From: Brachionus plicatilis
Lineage: Eukaryota; Rotifera; Eurotatoria; Ploima; Brachionidae
DNA length: 64,000 nt
NCBI GenBank assembly: GCA_010279815.1
Contig: QEOQ01000707.1
Span: forward strand, 490,299 to 554,298
Reading direction: 5' to 3'
Positions 12,418-21,526 of the stretch are shown in pieces (positions within the stretch are counted from its first letter, which is position 1; each line of letters begins with the position of its first letter). Below the pieces are notes generated by a model. The model was not told the DNA's origin. It ran no database searches and worked only from the letters and a program-made list of their open reading frames with translations. The translations under genes and the position numbers were made by a program.

Positions 12418-13236
12418 CTATTGACTTTCGATGGTTGATATTACCAATCTTAGTTTACCATTACGAATGCCCCAGAATCTTTTCTTACCGTCTTCGCAGA
12501 TCTTAAAGTTAAAAACTGGTCCATTGACAATCTTCGATTCTGGTAAAGTCTTGTTCCTTAGGTCACGTTCCTCACGTAACCTTCGATTTTCGGCTCTCTC
12601 ACTAGGTGTATAATCCGCATTAATGTAAATATTTTTGTACATATCAAGATCTCTTAGTTTCCTTGAACCTCGAAGTATTTCAGTTCTTGCTCCTGCTGAT
12701 TCCATCTCAATTTGGACCAGTGCACGTTCATTTGTCATAGCTCCATTGTCTGCAGGTCTGCGACCAATCCTTCTAGCCTTCTTTACTCTAGTTTCAGGAA
12801 TTTCAATTGTCTTGACAATTTGCTTGACAAAATCCATTTCATCCCCATGATTGTATTTAAAATCTGAAGCTGGAATCGAAAGAACAACGTTGTTCTCTCT
12901 CTCTTCCTTCTTTTTTATTTCCGTTGCTATAGTTGCCATCATTGCCACAGCATTTTCATCTTTGTGAGCCATTCCATTTACGATTTTAGACCAGTTGAGA
13001 ACTGTAGGTGGAGAAGCATTAGTGACATTTTTCTTTTTGAGCTCTTCTATTTCCTTGCGTAGATTGAGATTTTCATCTTGTAGCAACTTCATAGTCTTCA
13101 CAATGCCTTTTATCCATGCATGTTGCTTTCTCACGTGAGATGCAAGTACTGCGTTAGCAGCGGTAGACTCTGGATCAGATGGCCATTTAGATTCATCTGA
13201 CCAAGATGCCTGTAGGTCGGCTAGCTGTTGTTCCAT
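12418..13236 (-). CDS. LINE ORF1 protein (coiled coil plus RNA-binding-like domain)
   Basis: An intact 272-aa frame immediately 5' of the broken ORF2. Residues about 45-72 (LLQDENLNLRKEIEELKKK) form a heptad-like coiled coil. The middle, from about residue 115 (RENNVVLSIPASDF), then VKKARRIGRR, then RGSRKLRDLDMYKNIYINAD and ERAENRRLREERDLRNK, matches ORF1 proteins of CR1-like LINEs that carry an RRM-like or related nucleic-acid-binding fold. The likely role is to coat element RNA with the ORF2 product. No stops are present although ORF2 downstream is broken, so decay of this copy is recent. It lies 90 bp upstream of the ORF2 start. A 21-nt poly(T) tract lies just upstream at 13284-13304. Confidence 0.8.
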   Translation of the reverse strand: MEQQLADLQASWSDESKWPSDPESTAANAVLASHVRKQHAWIKGIVKTMKLLQDENLNLRKEIEELKKKNVTNASPPTVLNWSKIVNGMAHKDENAVAMMATIATEIKKKEERENNVVLSIPASDFKYNHGDEMDFVKQIVKTIEIPETRVKKARRIGRRPADNGAMTNERALVQIEMESAGARTEILRGSRKLRDLDMYKNIYINADYTPSERAENRRLREERDLRNKTLPESKIVNGPVFNFKICEDGKKRFWGIRNGKLRLVISTIESQ

Positions 13237-13283
13237 GATTTGATTATGACGTAGTAATTAATTACGTTAAAATCAAATTTTAA

Positions 13284-13304
13284 TTTTTTTTTTTTTTTTT
13301 TTTT
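13284..13304. repeat. 21-nt poly(T) tract
   Basis: An uninterrupted T run upstream of the minus-strand LINE ORF1, so it reads as poly(A) in the LINE's sense. It may be a target-site tail of an older insertion or part of the 5' leader. Confidence 0.6.
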
Positions 13305-13384
13305 AAATAATGAATTGAGTGAGAGATATGTTGGGACAGGACTGAGTCATTCTATTCCATTGGTTGTAAGACTGGTGAAAGATA

Positions 13385-14215
13385 AATATTAAAATTAAAA
13401 TTAGATAAATTTTGATAGTATTAAATGTACTATATAAAAATATTATTTACCAGATAAAAAATTTAACACCTAGATAAAATTATTAACTTCATAGAGAAAA
13501 AAATTAAAATGCTAGAGTATTTTATTAATTAACTAGATATAATTAACACTAGATATAATTGAATAGTTACTCAATATTTTATTTGATTAATTTCTTAATT
13601 TATTAAACTCAATCAAATATAGGTTATAAATCCATTTCAAATTATCTAAGCTTTACTTTACTTTACTAATTTATTAATAAAACAATTGAAAAATGATGTA
13701 TTCTGACACAGACTCTTCTAATACTACTAGTTCGGAGGACACCGAACCTAGCAGTGAAGAAACATACGAAGTGGCTCCACGACAAACTCGCCCTATATCT
13801 CTTTCTGAATGCAATAAAGCAGCATTCGTTCAACAGAATGTCAAGAATAGTAGGGGAAAAACAGAGATTATAAATTAATGGTTGAAGGCTTGCAATTAAC
13901 GGAAGCAACCCAATACATTACTCGACTAAATTCAGTAAAATGGACAAGAGCAGATACGCGAAAAACTTAAGAGGGCGAAAAAAGATTCTACACCTGATCA
14001 TGTTCATGAGTCGCGCAATAAAAGAAGAAAAATATAAATAATAATAATATTTAGTTTATTTTTTATTTTCTTGTCTATCAAATAATTTTTTTATCTAGTA
14101 AATAATATTTTTATATAGTGTTTTATCTTTTTATATATTAGTTAATAAAATTATCTAGTTGATTTCATCCTTTTTATCTTTTAATATAATATCTAGTTAA
14201 TAATAATTGATTAAA
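13385..14215. mobile_element. Inverted-iteron element A (CTAGATAAAA motif)
   Basis: The left flank (about 13400-13562) repeats AGATAAA/CTAGATAAA/CTAGATATAA several times. The right flank (about 14068-14215) repeats the reverse complement, TTTATCTAG, TTATCTAGT and ATATCTAGT. The two arrays face inwards around a small plus-strand gene (13693 onward). Element E at 43785-44610 has the same motif, the same layout and a homologous small gene, so this is a real repeat family. Exact ends and target-site duplication could not be fixed by eye. Confidence 0.65.
13693..14037 (+). pseudogene. Iteron-element A gene: acidic N-terminus plus FLYWCH/WRKY-GCM-like domain, frameshifted
   Basis: The opening frame (61 codons from 13693) is rich in Ser, Thr, Asp and Glu and contains ETYEVAPRQTRP, which aligns with ETYEIVPRENLQ of the element E protein. 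Near 13855-13860 (an A-run) the frame stops. A one-base shift continues it as KNRDYKLMVEG, then EATQYITRLNSVKW, then DTRKT, a stop, and EGEKRFYT, the start of a FLYWCH/WRKY-GCM-type zinc finger (conserved Trp, then GEK.YC). Another stop replaces the first Cys region. The tail is basic (ESRNKRRKI). So one frameshift, nonsense codons and a probable internal deletion disable it. A DNA-binding role for the intact family is inferred from the domain type and the iterons. Confidence 0.55.
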
Positions 14216-14228
14216 ATATTCAATAAAT

Positions 14229-14374
14229 TGCAATGTTTTTGCAGAACTAGTCGTGTGTAAAATTTTTTACAATATTGTACTTTTTACAGAAGCATTTTTG
14301 CACAATTTAAAAAAATTTTTGTAACGTTTTTACTTTTTATACTGTAATTTTTGTACTAAAATTTCACATTGCCA
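14229..14374. repeat. Diverged copy of the 62.1-kb hAT-like MITE
   Basis: The right half (from TATTGTAC through CATTTTTGCACAATT to ACTAAAATTTCACATTGCC at 14374) matches 62150-62260 closely. The left terminus is degenerate (GCAATGT). No clean target-site duplication is seen. Confidence 0.6.
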
Positions 14375-14764
14375 AAATTAAACATTTCAGTAAAAAATAA
14401 ATAAACAAAAATGAATCTGATTTAAAAGCAGACTCAAGGCTTCAAAATTTTCTTTGTAAAATGCAGTGTTAGTTAAAAATGTTTTAAAATGGATAAGATG
14501 GTGTTCATTGCATGCATCAAATTTGTCTTTCGGTTTATGAAGCTAAGGGATCGGATAAGAGAAAATAAGGTAAAAATAAATCATGTTTTTTTTCCAACTA
14601 AACATAATTAAATTTTTTTAAATTTTATTTATTAGCAAAAAATATTTTTAAAAAATTTAAAAATCAAGAATAAATAAGATTTTTAGGAAAAAATTAAAGT
14701 CGTGTCGATTCAGTATCTATAAACAAAAAATAAATGAGAGATTAATTATATAAAAAAAATTTAA

Positions 14765-15131
14765 TTATTTACAAGACTCATCCATTAATTTTGTAAAAGA
14801 CGGATCGCTAGAAAATCCTATAATGAATTCTTCTTCGCTTATTAGACCATCGTTGTTGGCATCTAATTTTTTAAATATCTCATCGACTCTCTTTTTGGCG
14901 TTTACACTATTGTTTTTATCATTTTCACCTACCAATTCCAAAATAGCAATAATAACACTTTCTAATTCCTTTTTGTCTATGAATCCATTTTTATCTTTGT
15001 CGTACATCTGAAACGCAACTGATAGTCGATTTTTTAGTCCAACTAAAAATAAAAATATCTCAAGTTATCAAATTTTGAGAAAAAATCAAAACTTTTATTT
15101 AAAGATAATTTGCTAGTAAAAACTCAAATCT
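14765..15131 (-). pseudogene. NCS EF-hand gene remnant, copy 2
   Basis: The last exon (15042-14765) is intact: acceptor TTTAG, phase 1, then GLKNRLSVAFQMYDKDKNG with EF3 (DKDKNGFIDKKE) and EF4 (DANNDGLISEEE), ending DESCK. Just upstream (about 15131-15092) a decayed exon aligns codon by codon with exon 4 of NCS copy 3 but contains an in-frame TAA and lacks one codon and a clear donor. No EF1, EF2 or start exon is found upstream. It is most likely a 5'-decayed pseudogene. If transcribed, a two-EF-hand fragment from the Met at 15007 is possible. The phase-1 acceptor position matches copy 3 and not copies 1, 4 or 5. Confidence 0.75.
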
Positions 15132-15258
15132 TCGAAATTTTTTCAATTTTATTGATATGTCATGTTAAATAAGTAAAATAAAAATAAATTTTTAAGCTAA
15201 AAAAAAGAGAATAAATACAATTTAGCTAAAATACAATTAATATTAAATTTTTTTTTAG

Positions 15259-15434
15259 ATCATAATAATATAAATATTATTAATACATTTTTAAAAAATA
15301 TCTCAAGTATTAATATTGATCCTATTCAGTTTAAGTCTAAAGATGAATTTTATAAAGCGATCGAGCCACTATTAACAAAATTATATGAATCTGGAGATAA
15401 TATTGATCGTGAACTAACTGATCCTCATATTAAG
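15259..15434 (+). other. Candidate orphan coding exon
   Basis: An acceptor (TTTTTTTTAG) is followed by a 176-nt open stretch without ATG that ends at a plausible donor AAG|GTTCGT. In the phase-1 frame it reads like protein rather than AT-rich noise, e.g. PIQFKSKDEFYKAIEPLLTK and SGDNIDRELTDPHIK. No neighbouring exon was found on the plus strand, and the family is not recognised. It may be a relic of a gene or transposon. Confidence 0.35.
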
Positions 15435-15990
15435 GTTCGTGCGTAGCAAAACTACAGCACTATATGAATTTCGGCAAATCGACTTTAAAATATTAATCTT
15501 CATAGTTGAAAACCTTGAAAAACGATTTTTTTAGGTATTGTCAAAAAAAATTTTTGACCCCATCCCCTCAAAGATAAAAAAAAAAAACAAAATTTAGTTA
15601 CCTTTGAGCTAAAATATATCATGTTCTAAAAGACATAACCTTATTAATATTTTTATATTCTGAAAGCACACAGTCTCATCTACAAAATGGTGTATTAATT
15701 TAATCTATTATTTTACCAATAGATCGAAATTTTGGCAAAAATGGTAGAAATATGGTATATGGTATTTTTTTAAATATTTTTGTATCTAGTCCGCGGTTTC
15801 CCCCCGACCCCTACTTTTTATACAGATTCTGAAAATAGAGAAAATTCTGAAAAAAATGTTGAGACCACTTTTTTATTTATTGAATTTAAAGCCAAAATAA
15901 AATTGAATTAAATGAGTTTGAAACTAATTTTTGAAAAAACATAATTTTTATAGTATAAAATTTTAAAGAAGCTGAAGATGAAAGGTTTGG
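15435..15990. other. Spacer with C-rich patches
   Basis: No gene is supported. Two short C-rich patches (GACCCCATCCCC near 15560 and TTTCCCCCCGACCCC near 15800) stand out from the AT background, but their origin is not recognised. Confidence 0.4.
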
Positions 15991-16267
15991 CCCATTAAAA
16001 TCGGTTACACAATTTTTTAATAGAATACCACAATTTTTTAAAATGATACCACAATTATTAAATAAATGTACACAATTTTTAAAATAATCCATAAAAATAA
16101 AGATTAACACTTAATTAAATAAAAAAACACTTATTATATAAAATTGACACTTATTTGATTAAGAAGACCACTAATTAATTAAAAAACTCATTCTTTTTAA
16201 TTTTTGACACTATTTACAAATGTTGAAATTACTCAATATAAAAAGTGGAAGTAAAATAGAAATAAAT

Positions 16268-16307
16268 CACTGGTCATTTTAAATAAAAAAATTTAAAATG
16301 ACCAGTG
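16268..16307. promoter_or_regulatory. Perfect 17-bp palindrome spanning the start codon of the element B gene
   Basis: CACTGGTCATTTTAAAT (16268-16284) is repeated inverted as ATTTAAAATGACCAGTG (16291-16307) with a 6-bp spacer. The ATG of the downstream frame is at 16298-16300, inside the right arm. A TGACCA core also recurs as a cluster at about 17136-17270, so the palindrome could be an operator for an autoregulating DNA-binding protein. This role is inference. Confidence 0.5.
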
Positions 16308-16831
16308 CAAGCATTTTAGAAAATAACTTTAACGACACAGTCGAAGATCCTGAACCATTAACAAAAAACAGAAGAAGCACAGGTAGGACTTTTGATTTTT
16401 TGCAAGATTGCGAATCGTTAGATGAATTCAAGCGGCTAATTAAAGATCTTAGGTTCGATAATATCACTTGGCATTTTCATTTGACCAATCGACTAGCCAT
16501 TGTGACAAGCATATTTACAATTGCAAACATCGGCGAAAAGGCTGCAAAAAAGCCATTTTTTTTCAGGTCAAAGCTGGTCTAACGCGTGGTACCGTGCACG
16601 TATCCGACAACGAACATTCGAATCATCCCGAAGAAGAAGATTTTGTAACTATTCAGATTGCAGTCAAAGAGAAAATTAAATATTTGCGATTGATGATTTA
16701 TTAATTTAAGATTCAGAAGATGAAGTATTGTCAAAAAGACCAAGAATCCAATCAGATCAGAACGAAGCGTTTGACAGCGAGTCAAAATCATGCGAAAACT
16801 GTGGCAGTAAAATGACGAAAGGAAGATACTG
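16298..16831 (+). pseudogene. Iteron-element B gene: FLYWCH/WRKY-GCM-like zinc-finger protein, frameshifted
   Basis: The first frame runs from ATG 16298 through a basic stretch (KNRRSTGRTF), a helical segment (DEFKRLIKDLRF) and the conserved Trp (DNITWHF). A one-base shift around 16465-16500 is needed to continue into STSHCDKHIYNCKHRRKGCK, then VSDNEHSNHPEE. That gives the C-x5-C and H-x2-H ligands expected for a FLYWCH-type zinc finger, then VKEKIKYL. A further shift or small intron after 16680 leads to an acidic stretch, a basic SKRPRIQ and a CENCGS motif ending at 16831. Such domains are found at the N-terminus of Mutator-like transposases and as stand-alone proteins. No transposase is attached here. 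Confidence 0.6.
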
Positions 16832-17129
16832 GTAAAAAATAATTTTTTTGTTTTTTTTTAAATAAATTTTTTTTGAATTTTTTGTGTGGTAAAAAAATTT
16901 TTTTATGAAATAACTAAAAATAAAATAGTTTTTTTTTAATATTTGTGTTTTTTTTAATAAATATCTGTTGAAATATAAAAAAAAAAGGTTTTTCTTAATT
17001 TTAATGGATATTTTTATTAATTGTGGTTTTTTTAATGAAATTGTGGTATGTTACTTAAAAATTATGGTATTTAATTAAAAAATTGTGGTATCAAAATTGA
17101 TTTCGCGGAAAGGTTTTGTGGTCTCCCAC

Positions 17130-17290
17130 GTTATGTGACCAATGTCACTTTGCTCAGTTAGTGACCAGCACTGGTCATTATTTAGTGAGCAACGAAATAA
17201 GTGACCAATTTTCTGATAAATTTTAAGATTAAAATTTAAAATATGACCAATTATATAATTACGTGACCAACTAACGGGTGAAGACAAAGT
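17130..17290. repeat. TGACCA motif cluster
   Basis: (G)TGACCA occurs at about 17137, 17161, 17202, 17243 and 17265 in one orientation, with TGGTCA at about 17173. Single copies also flank at 16273 and 16299 (in the palindrome), 17571 and 17885. This looks like one side of another iteron element nested against element B, or a binding array. No partner array on the far side was convincing. Confidence 0.45.
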
Positions 17291-17553
17291 ACCCGGACAT
17301 GGTTTTTGTCGTCATACTTACCTCATCTTAAATGCAATTTCAAATCTGAAAACAGATTTTAAATCCTTAAAGTTTGTTTAATATTTTAAAATTTTAAATA
17401 ATAATTTTATTGAAACTAAAAAAAAAACGGGACGAAGATTAAGTAAATATATAAAATGTGAATCAAGCTTAAAAAAAGTGAATAAAGCATAAATTTTTTT
17501 TTCTTTTTCAAACTGTTAATTAACACGAAAATTCAATCGATCATGTCGAAAAG

Positions 17554-17742
17554 ATGGATAACCTTGCAAATTGGTCAATATTGAAAGAGAAAATCTACGA
17601 GGATGGCTGGAAAGCAAAAATACTTCATCGATTGAGTCTCAGGATACTAAAATGTTCGCGTGAAATCGGCCTAAAATCAATACAGACGCTAATGGAAAGT
17701 GTCAAAAGTTGGATTGATAAAATTAGAAAAATGAAAAAATAA
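17554..17742 (+). CDS. Small basic ORF, unknown
   Basis: A 62-codon frame from ATG to stop whose composition is protein-like (MDNLANWSILKEKIY at the start; SVKSWIDKIRKMKK at the end) and amphipathic. It sits next to the TGACCA cluster, so it could be a fragment of a transposon protein. The family is not recognised and the frame could be chance. Confidence 0.25.
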   Translation: MDNLANWSILKEKIYEDGWKAKILHRLSLRILKCSREIGLKSIQTLMESVKSWIDKIRKMKK

Positions 17743-18289
17743 AAAAAATTTTATAAATAAACTTTGTAAAGCTTAAAATTCTATTTATAAATCACTTGAT
17801 CTTAGTCTTCATTCTTAAAAAATGAAGAAGTTATGGCCTTTTGAAGAATTTCGAAAACTATGTATTTATCTGTTAATTCATTTCGTGACCAATTTTAATG
17901 ACTAGATGATGATTGCTATTAATTTGGTGAAAAATAATTATTTCCTAAAGATAATAAGAAATGGATAATATTTTTAACATTAGTATTATTAGCTACTGAC
18001 GCTGAATTTCATTTTAACGTTTATCTCAGTGCAACCTTTTTTTAGTTTTGTGAAGTTTGGACTTGCTTTGCTTTTCTTTTGGACTTTATTGAAAAAAAAT
18101 TATCTAATTTTTTATCATTTTGTACTTTTTTTTTTGTACCGATTTTCACAAAACCTTTACCTAAACTATCATATTTTAGGCTAAAATAAAAAATAGATTT
18201 TAACAGACGACTGTCATTGCTTGTATCAATATTATATCGTTAATTTTTTTAATTTTATTTTAGACTTAAATTAAGACAAAATGATATTT

Positions 18290-19015
18290 TGTCAATAAAT
18301 ATATATAAATGTCAATTAAAACTAGATAATTTGTCAGCTATACAGGAATCAATTTGAAAAAATAAACGTCATTTAAATAAATGTTTTAGTAATTATTTTT
18401 TATTTTTGTCAATTAAAAAAAATATTTGTCAAGTAAAGAAAATTTTAATTTTTTTCGTACATTGTCACAGCAATTCTAAAAGGACAGAACTTTTTTCCTC
18501 TATCGCATGAGCCAACTAGAAGAAACTTATAACCATTCTAAACAAATTTCTAAATAGAATAGGTTGCCAACATTTCGACTTTAATTTTAAATTAAGGTAA
18601 ATTTAAAATAAAGTTAAAAACTTACAATATTTAGGATTTCGGACATGAGCTGAACTAGATGATTGTGTTTATTCATATTCAAGATTTGGAATATCCATTT
18701 TTTTCGTATATTAGCTTTTCTTTTTTTTCGATCAATAAAGACAGCAATGAGATATTTACTTATAGTACAGATATTATTGACAATTATTAAATAGATAATT
18801 TTCATTTATTTTTATATATTGACAAATATTTTTTTAAAAAAGACAAAATCCTTATTTACAGCTTTAATATACAATAAATTAATCTAAATGACAATAATTT
18901 AATTTAATTCACAATTATTTAATTTAAGTTACAAATATTTAATATAATTTACAAGTTAGTATTGACGAAAATATAGTTGACAAAAAAACTTATTGACATT
19001 TCTCTAAATTAATTG
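18290..19015. mobile_element. Inverted-iteron element C (TTGTCAA motif)
   Basis: The left side (18290-18470) has TTGTCAAT/TGTCAATTAAA/TTGTCAAGTAA and relatives about seven times. The right side (18815-19015) has the reverse complement TTGACAAA, GTTGACAAA, ATTGACATT, ATTGACTG plus decayed ATGACAATAATTTAA/TTCACAATTATTTAA units. The interior carries a minus-strand frame with weak similarity to a Mutator-like transposase. The ends are not exact. Confidence 0.55.
18480..18805 (-). pseudogene. Possible Mutator-like transposase fragment in element C
   Basis: The minus-strand frame 18805-18614 (63 codons, basic) ends with EILNI at a GTAAGT donor. After a 75-nt putative intron another frame contains YKFLLVGSCDRGKKFCPFRI, reminiscent of the (V/I)G..D......P..(I/A) segment of MULE catalytic domains. 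The reading frames do not join cleanly, so it is treated as decayed. The assignment rests on a short motif. Confidence 0.3.
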
Positions 19016-19156
19016 ACTGTTTCTCTCCCTGCCATTAAGATAAAGACTTTTGAAAGTTTTGAATATAAAAATTCCGATATATGGCAAATCTATTGCATTA
19101 GGGAACCCAAGAGTATATGAATTTTTTGATATTAAGCCTGATCTAGCAAAAAAAAA

Positions 19157-19198
19157 AGTCTGGACTTGGACTTTTTTTGGGACTTTTAAACAACTCTG
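19157..19198. mobile_element. Fragment of the CAGAGTTGG hAT-like MITE (right end)
   Basis: GTCTGGACTTGGACTTT followed by GGGACTTTTAAACAACTCTG reproduces the GACTTGACTT repeats and right terminus of the copies at 395-650 and 36848-37107. The left end is missing. Confidence 0.5.
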
Positions 19199-19567
19199 AT
19201 TAAAACTGAAGAACTATATATTGAATGGTTTAAATATTAATTCAAATATCTAAGCTATTTATTTTCTATTTTTAATTATTTAAATAATTATGTTTTTCAT
19301 TGATTTTCGGGCATTGTTTGTACGTTTTAAGTGTGAGACCACCCACAACCATTTTTAATGACACTATCTATTATCTTTAAAAGATCTCATCAGAGCAAAA
19401 AATAAATAATAAGATCAAAAACCTTTTTTAGACAATTTATATATTTTTTCGATTTTTCTTTAGTCAAAGATCGTAATGATCGTTGAAACTCATCATTTCT
19501 GGATCTGATTTGCAATATGATTTCTAACAAACTCTTTAAATTCATTCCACAACAAAACGAATAAAAA

Positions 19568-20346
19568 TTAAATATTATATTTTACGTATTTTGAGAATGA
19601 TTTAAGGTCTATGCTTTCAAGTCAAAAAATAATAATAAAAATTAAAATACCTTGTGACAAAGCGAACATTGCCAGTATGTATTCATTAAAATCCTTAAGA
19701 TTTAAAAATTTAAAAAAAATAACTGCTGTTTTTTGAAGATTACAATTTTGCCATTCTTATCAATGTCGAACTTTTCAAAAATTTGATTGCAAAACTTTTG
19801 AGCTTTGCCTTCTGGGTAAAGGTCTTGATAATGTTTAATATAAGTCTGAGTTAAATTAAAAATGTAGGAGTTTTAAAAGGTTTTCATAATAATTACTTTT
19901 TTGTCAAGCAGCCCGGTGGGACAATCTCGAATAAAATTTTTATGCTGTTCAATTAATTTTTGACGCGTAAATGTTGTGTTTTTTAGCAAAAAAACAATAT
20001 CCTCTTCACCTAATGAAAAAAAATAGATTCGAAGGGGAATTAAACGAATTTGAATTAAATATGCTCACTATCATAATTTTCGTTTTTAAAATCTTTTTTT
20101 ATGCTATCAAATAATTAAAAGCAAATTAATTTTCTTATACAAAATGGGTACCATATTGGAAAACATTTTTTTTTTTCTTAAGTATGTTTTTTTGCAATAA
20201 TTCAAATAGAAATAATCTTCAAAAAAACAACTCAATTAATTTGTGAGCAATATTTAAAACTAATCAGCTGTTCAAATGAAATGGAAATAAATAAATTTAC
20301 TTAAAACTCTGAAATCCTTTTTGTCCCTCTCTAGCAAAGCACCCAT
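19568..20346 (-). CDS. Divergent, truncated NCS protein, copy 3
   Basis: Exons reconstructed on the minus strand: 20346-20301, 20009-19897, 19845-19744, 19693-19651 and 19608-19568. The first three have exactly the lengths of copy 1's exons (46, 113, 102 nt), supporting the model. The start MGALLERDKKDF keeps Gly2, but the Ser/Thr of a good myristoylation site is lost. The conserved Trp of the WHxGF helix is replaced (LIEQHKNFIRDCPTG). EF2 (DIDKNGKIDFNE) is intact. After LSQ a phase-1 intron leads to a 13-codon exon ending at TAA, so the product is about 114 aa with only EF1 and EF2. A frame downstream (around 19545-19390) faintly resembles a decayed EF3/EF4 region. It could be a short isoform or a pseudogene in decay. 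An alternative first exon ending at 20069 (donor A|GTGAGC) is possible but lacks an ATG. Confidence 0.75.
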
Positions 20347-21152
20347 TTGAATACTTGTGAAAAAATATTTAATTTTGATTCATGAATCACAATCGAAATT
20401 TAGTTTTATTTAAAGATAAAGAAATATGTAAATTTATAAAACAATTGATCTAGTTGGAAACATTTCTTTTAAAATACTTTAAATTTTTAATATTTGTTCT
20501 TTTGCTTTGAGCTGTTTTGAATTCTATTCAAAAGCGAAGTTTTCTCTCTAGAGATGATATCGCAAACAAATGAAAAATATACTTTAAATTAGACATTTAA
20601 ATTTAGATATTCTCTCATTAAATCACCTGGAATTTAGTATTTATCTTGATTTCATTATGCGCTTTGATAGCATCAAAAATTAAAATTATTTAACAAATCA
20701 TTCAAGTCCACATATAGAAAAAAAATATAAAAATTTTAAGTTCATTTTTCAATTAGCATATTTGTAAAACACTGAACTAACATTTATTTCAAGAATTCTT
20801 CAAAAATCAAACAGGTTTTGTTTAACTGAAAAATATTGCGAAACAATCAGATTCTCAACAAGTCATTTAAAATTCATTTTTAAGTAAAAAATATATTATT
20901 AAAATTTATGAGATTTTTTATTTTGATTTCATTTTTTCCAGTACTTCAATTCAATTTTTAGGAGAAATTTTCTATTACTTTTGAAAATACTTCTTAATTA
21001 AATTTGGAAAATTATAATATGATTCGTGTTGTTTAATAAAAAAATATGCGAAAGTTTTCAATGAATAATATTTATTTCTAGGGTTTTACATAAAAGGTAA
21101 AAAAACAAATCTATTGATCAAATTGAACATGATTTTTCTATGGTTTTAAATT

Positions 21153-21470
21153 AGGCAATTGTGAAATTTCAATACAAAACCTCCAATACAAAGAGAAAAT
21201 AAAATTATAACCTTTGTTCTAATGGTTAAAAACTTATCCTACAGATGAAACAAAGTGAAGCAACTTTTGTTTCACCTATTGCCGATTAATTGCGTTTTGT
21301 CTTTAAAACTTTAAAATAGCGTGCAATTTTGCAGACTTTCGCATTAAGTGAAAAAAAATTGTTCCACTCTGTTTCATCTGCAGGACAAGTTTTTGACAAT
21401 TAGAACAAAAGTTATAATTTTTTTTTCTTTTTTTTTGGAAGTTTTGTAGTTATGAAATTTCAAAGTGCCT
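21153..21470. mobile_element. Non-autonomous TIR element, about 318 bp
   Basis: About 115-bp imperfect inverted repeats: the left arm contains AGGCAATTGTGAAATTTC, then AAATTATAACCTTTGTTC, then TCCTACAGATGAAACAAAG. The right arm is its reverse complement with scattered changes (e.g. CTGTTTCATCTGCAGGAC, GAAATTTCAAAGTGCCT). No coding frame is present. It lies in the 3' flank of NCS copy 4. The target-site duplication is unclear. Confidence 0.7.
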
Positions 21471-21526
21471 TAAATTAGTTATAAATTGTGCCGTTTATGA
21501 ATTTGGAGCCTTTTAAGAATTAAATT

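Larger units (their letters stand above)
15995..17125. mobile_element. Inverted-iteron element B (ACCACAATTTTTTA motif)
   Basis: The left side (about 16005-16085) has at least four copies of (T)ACCACAATTTTTTAA or ACACAATTTTTAA. The right side (about 16940-17120) has the reverse complement AATTGTGGTATTTAA/TTGTGGTTTTTTTAA at least five times. Between them lies a small zinc-finger gene (16298 onward). A second left-hand series (ACACTTAATTAA, ACACTTATTATA, ACACTTATTTGA, ACCACTAATTAA) follows at about 16105-16185. The overall layout matches elements A and E with a different motif. The ends are approximate. Confidence 0.6.

Noticed and set aside
20069..20115. Alternative first exon for NCS copy 3 ending A|GTGAGC
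   Set aside because: It would splice in frame but has an upstream stop and no ATG, whereas the exon at 20301-20346 has a start codon and exactly the length of exon 1 in copy 1.
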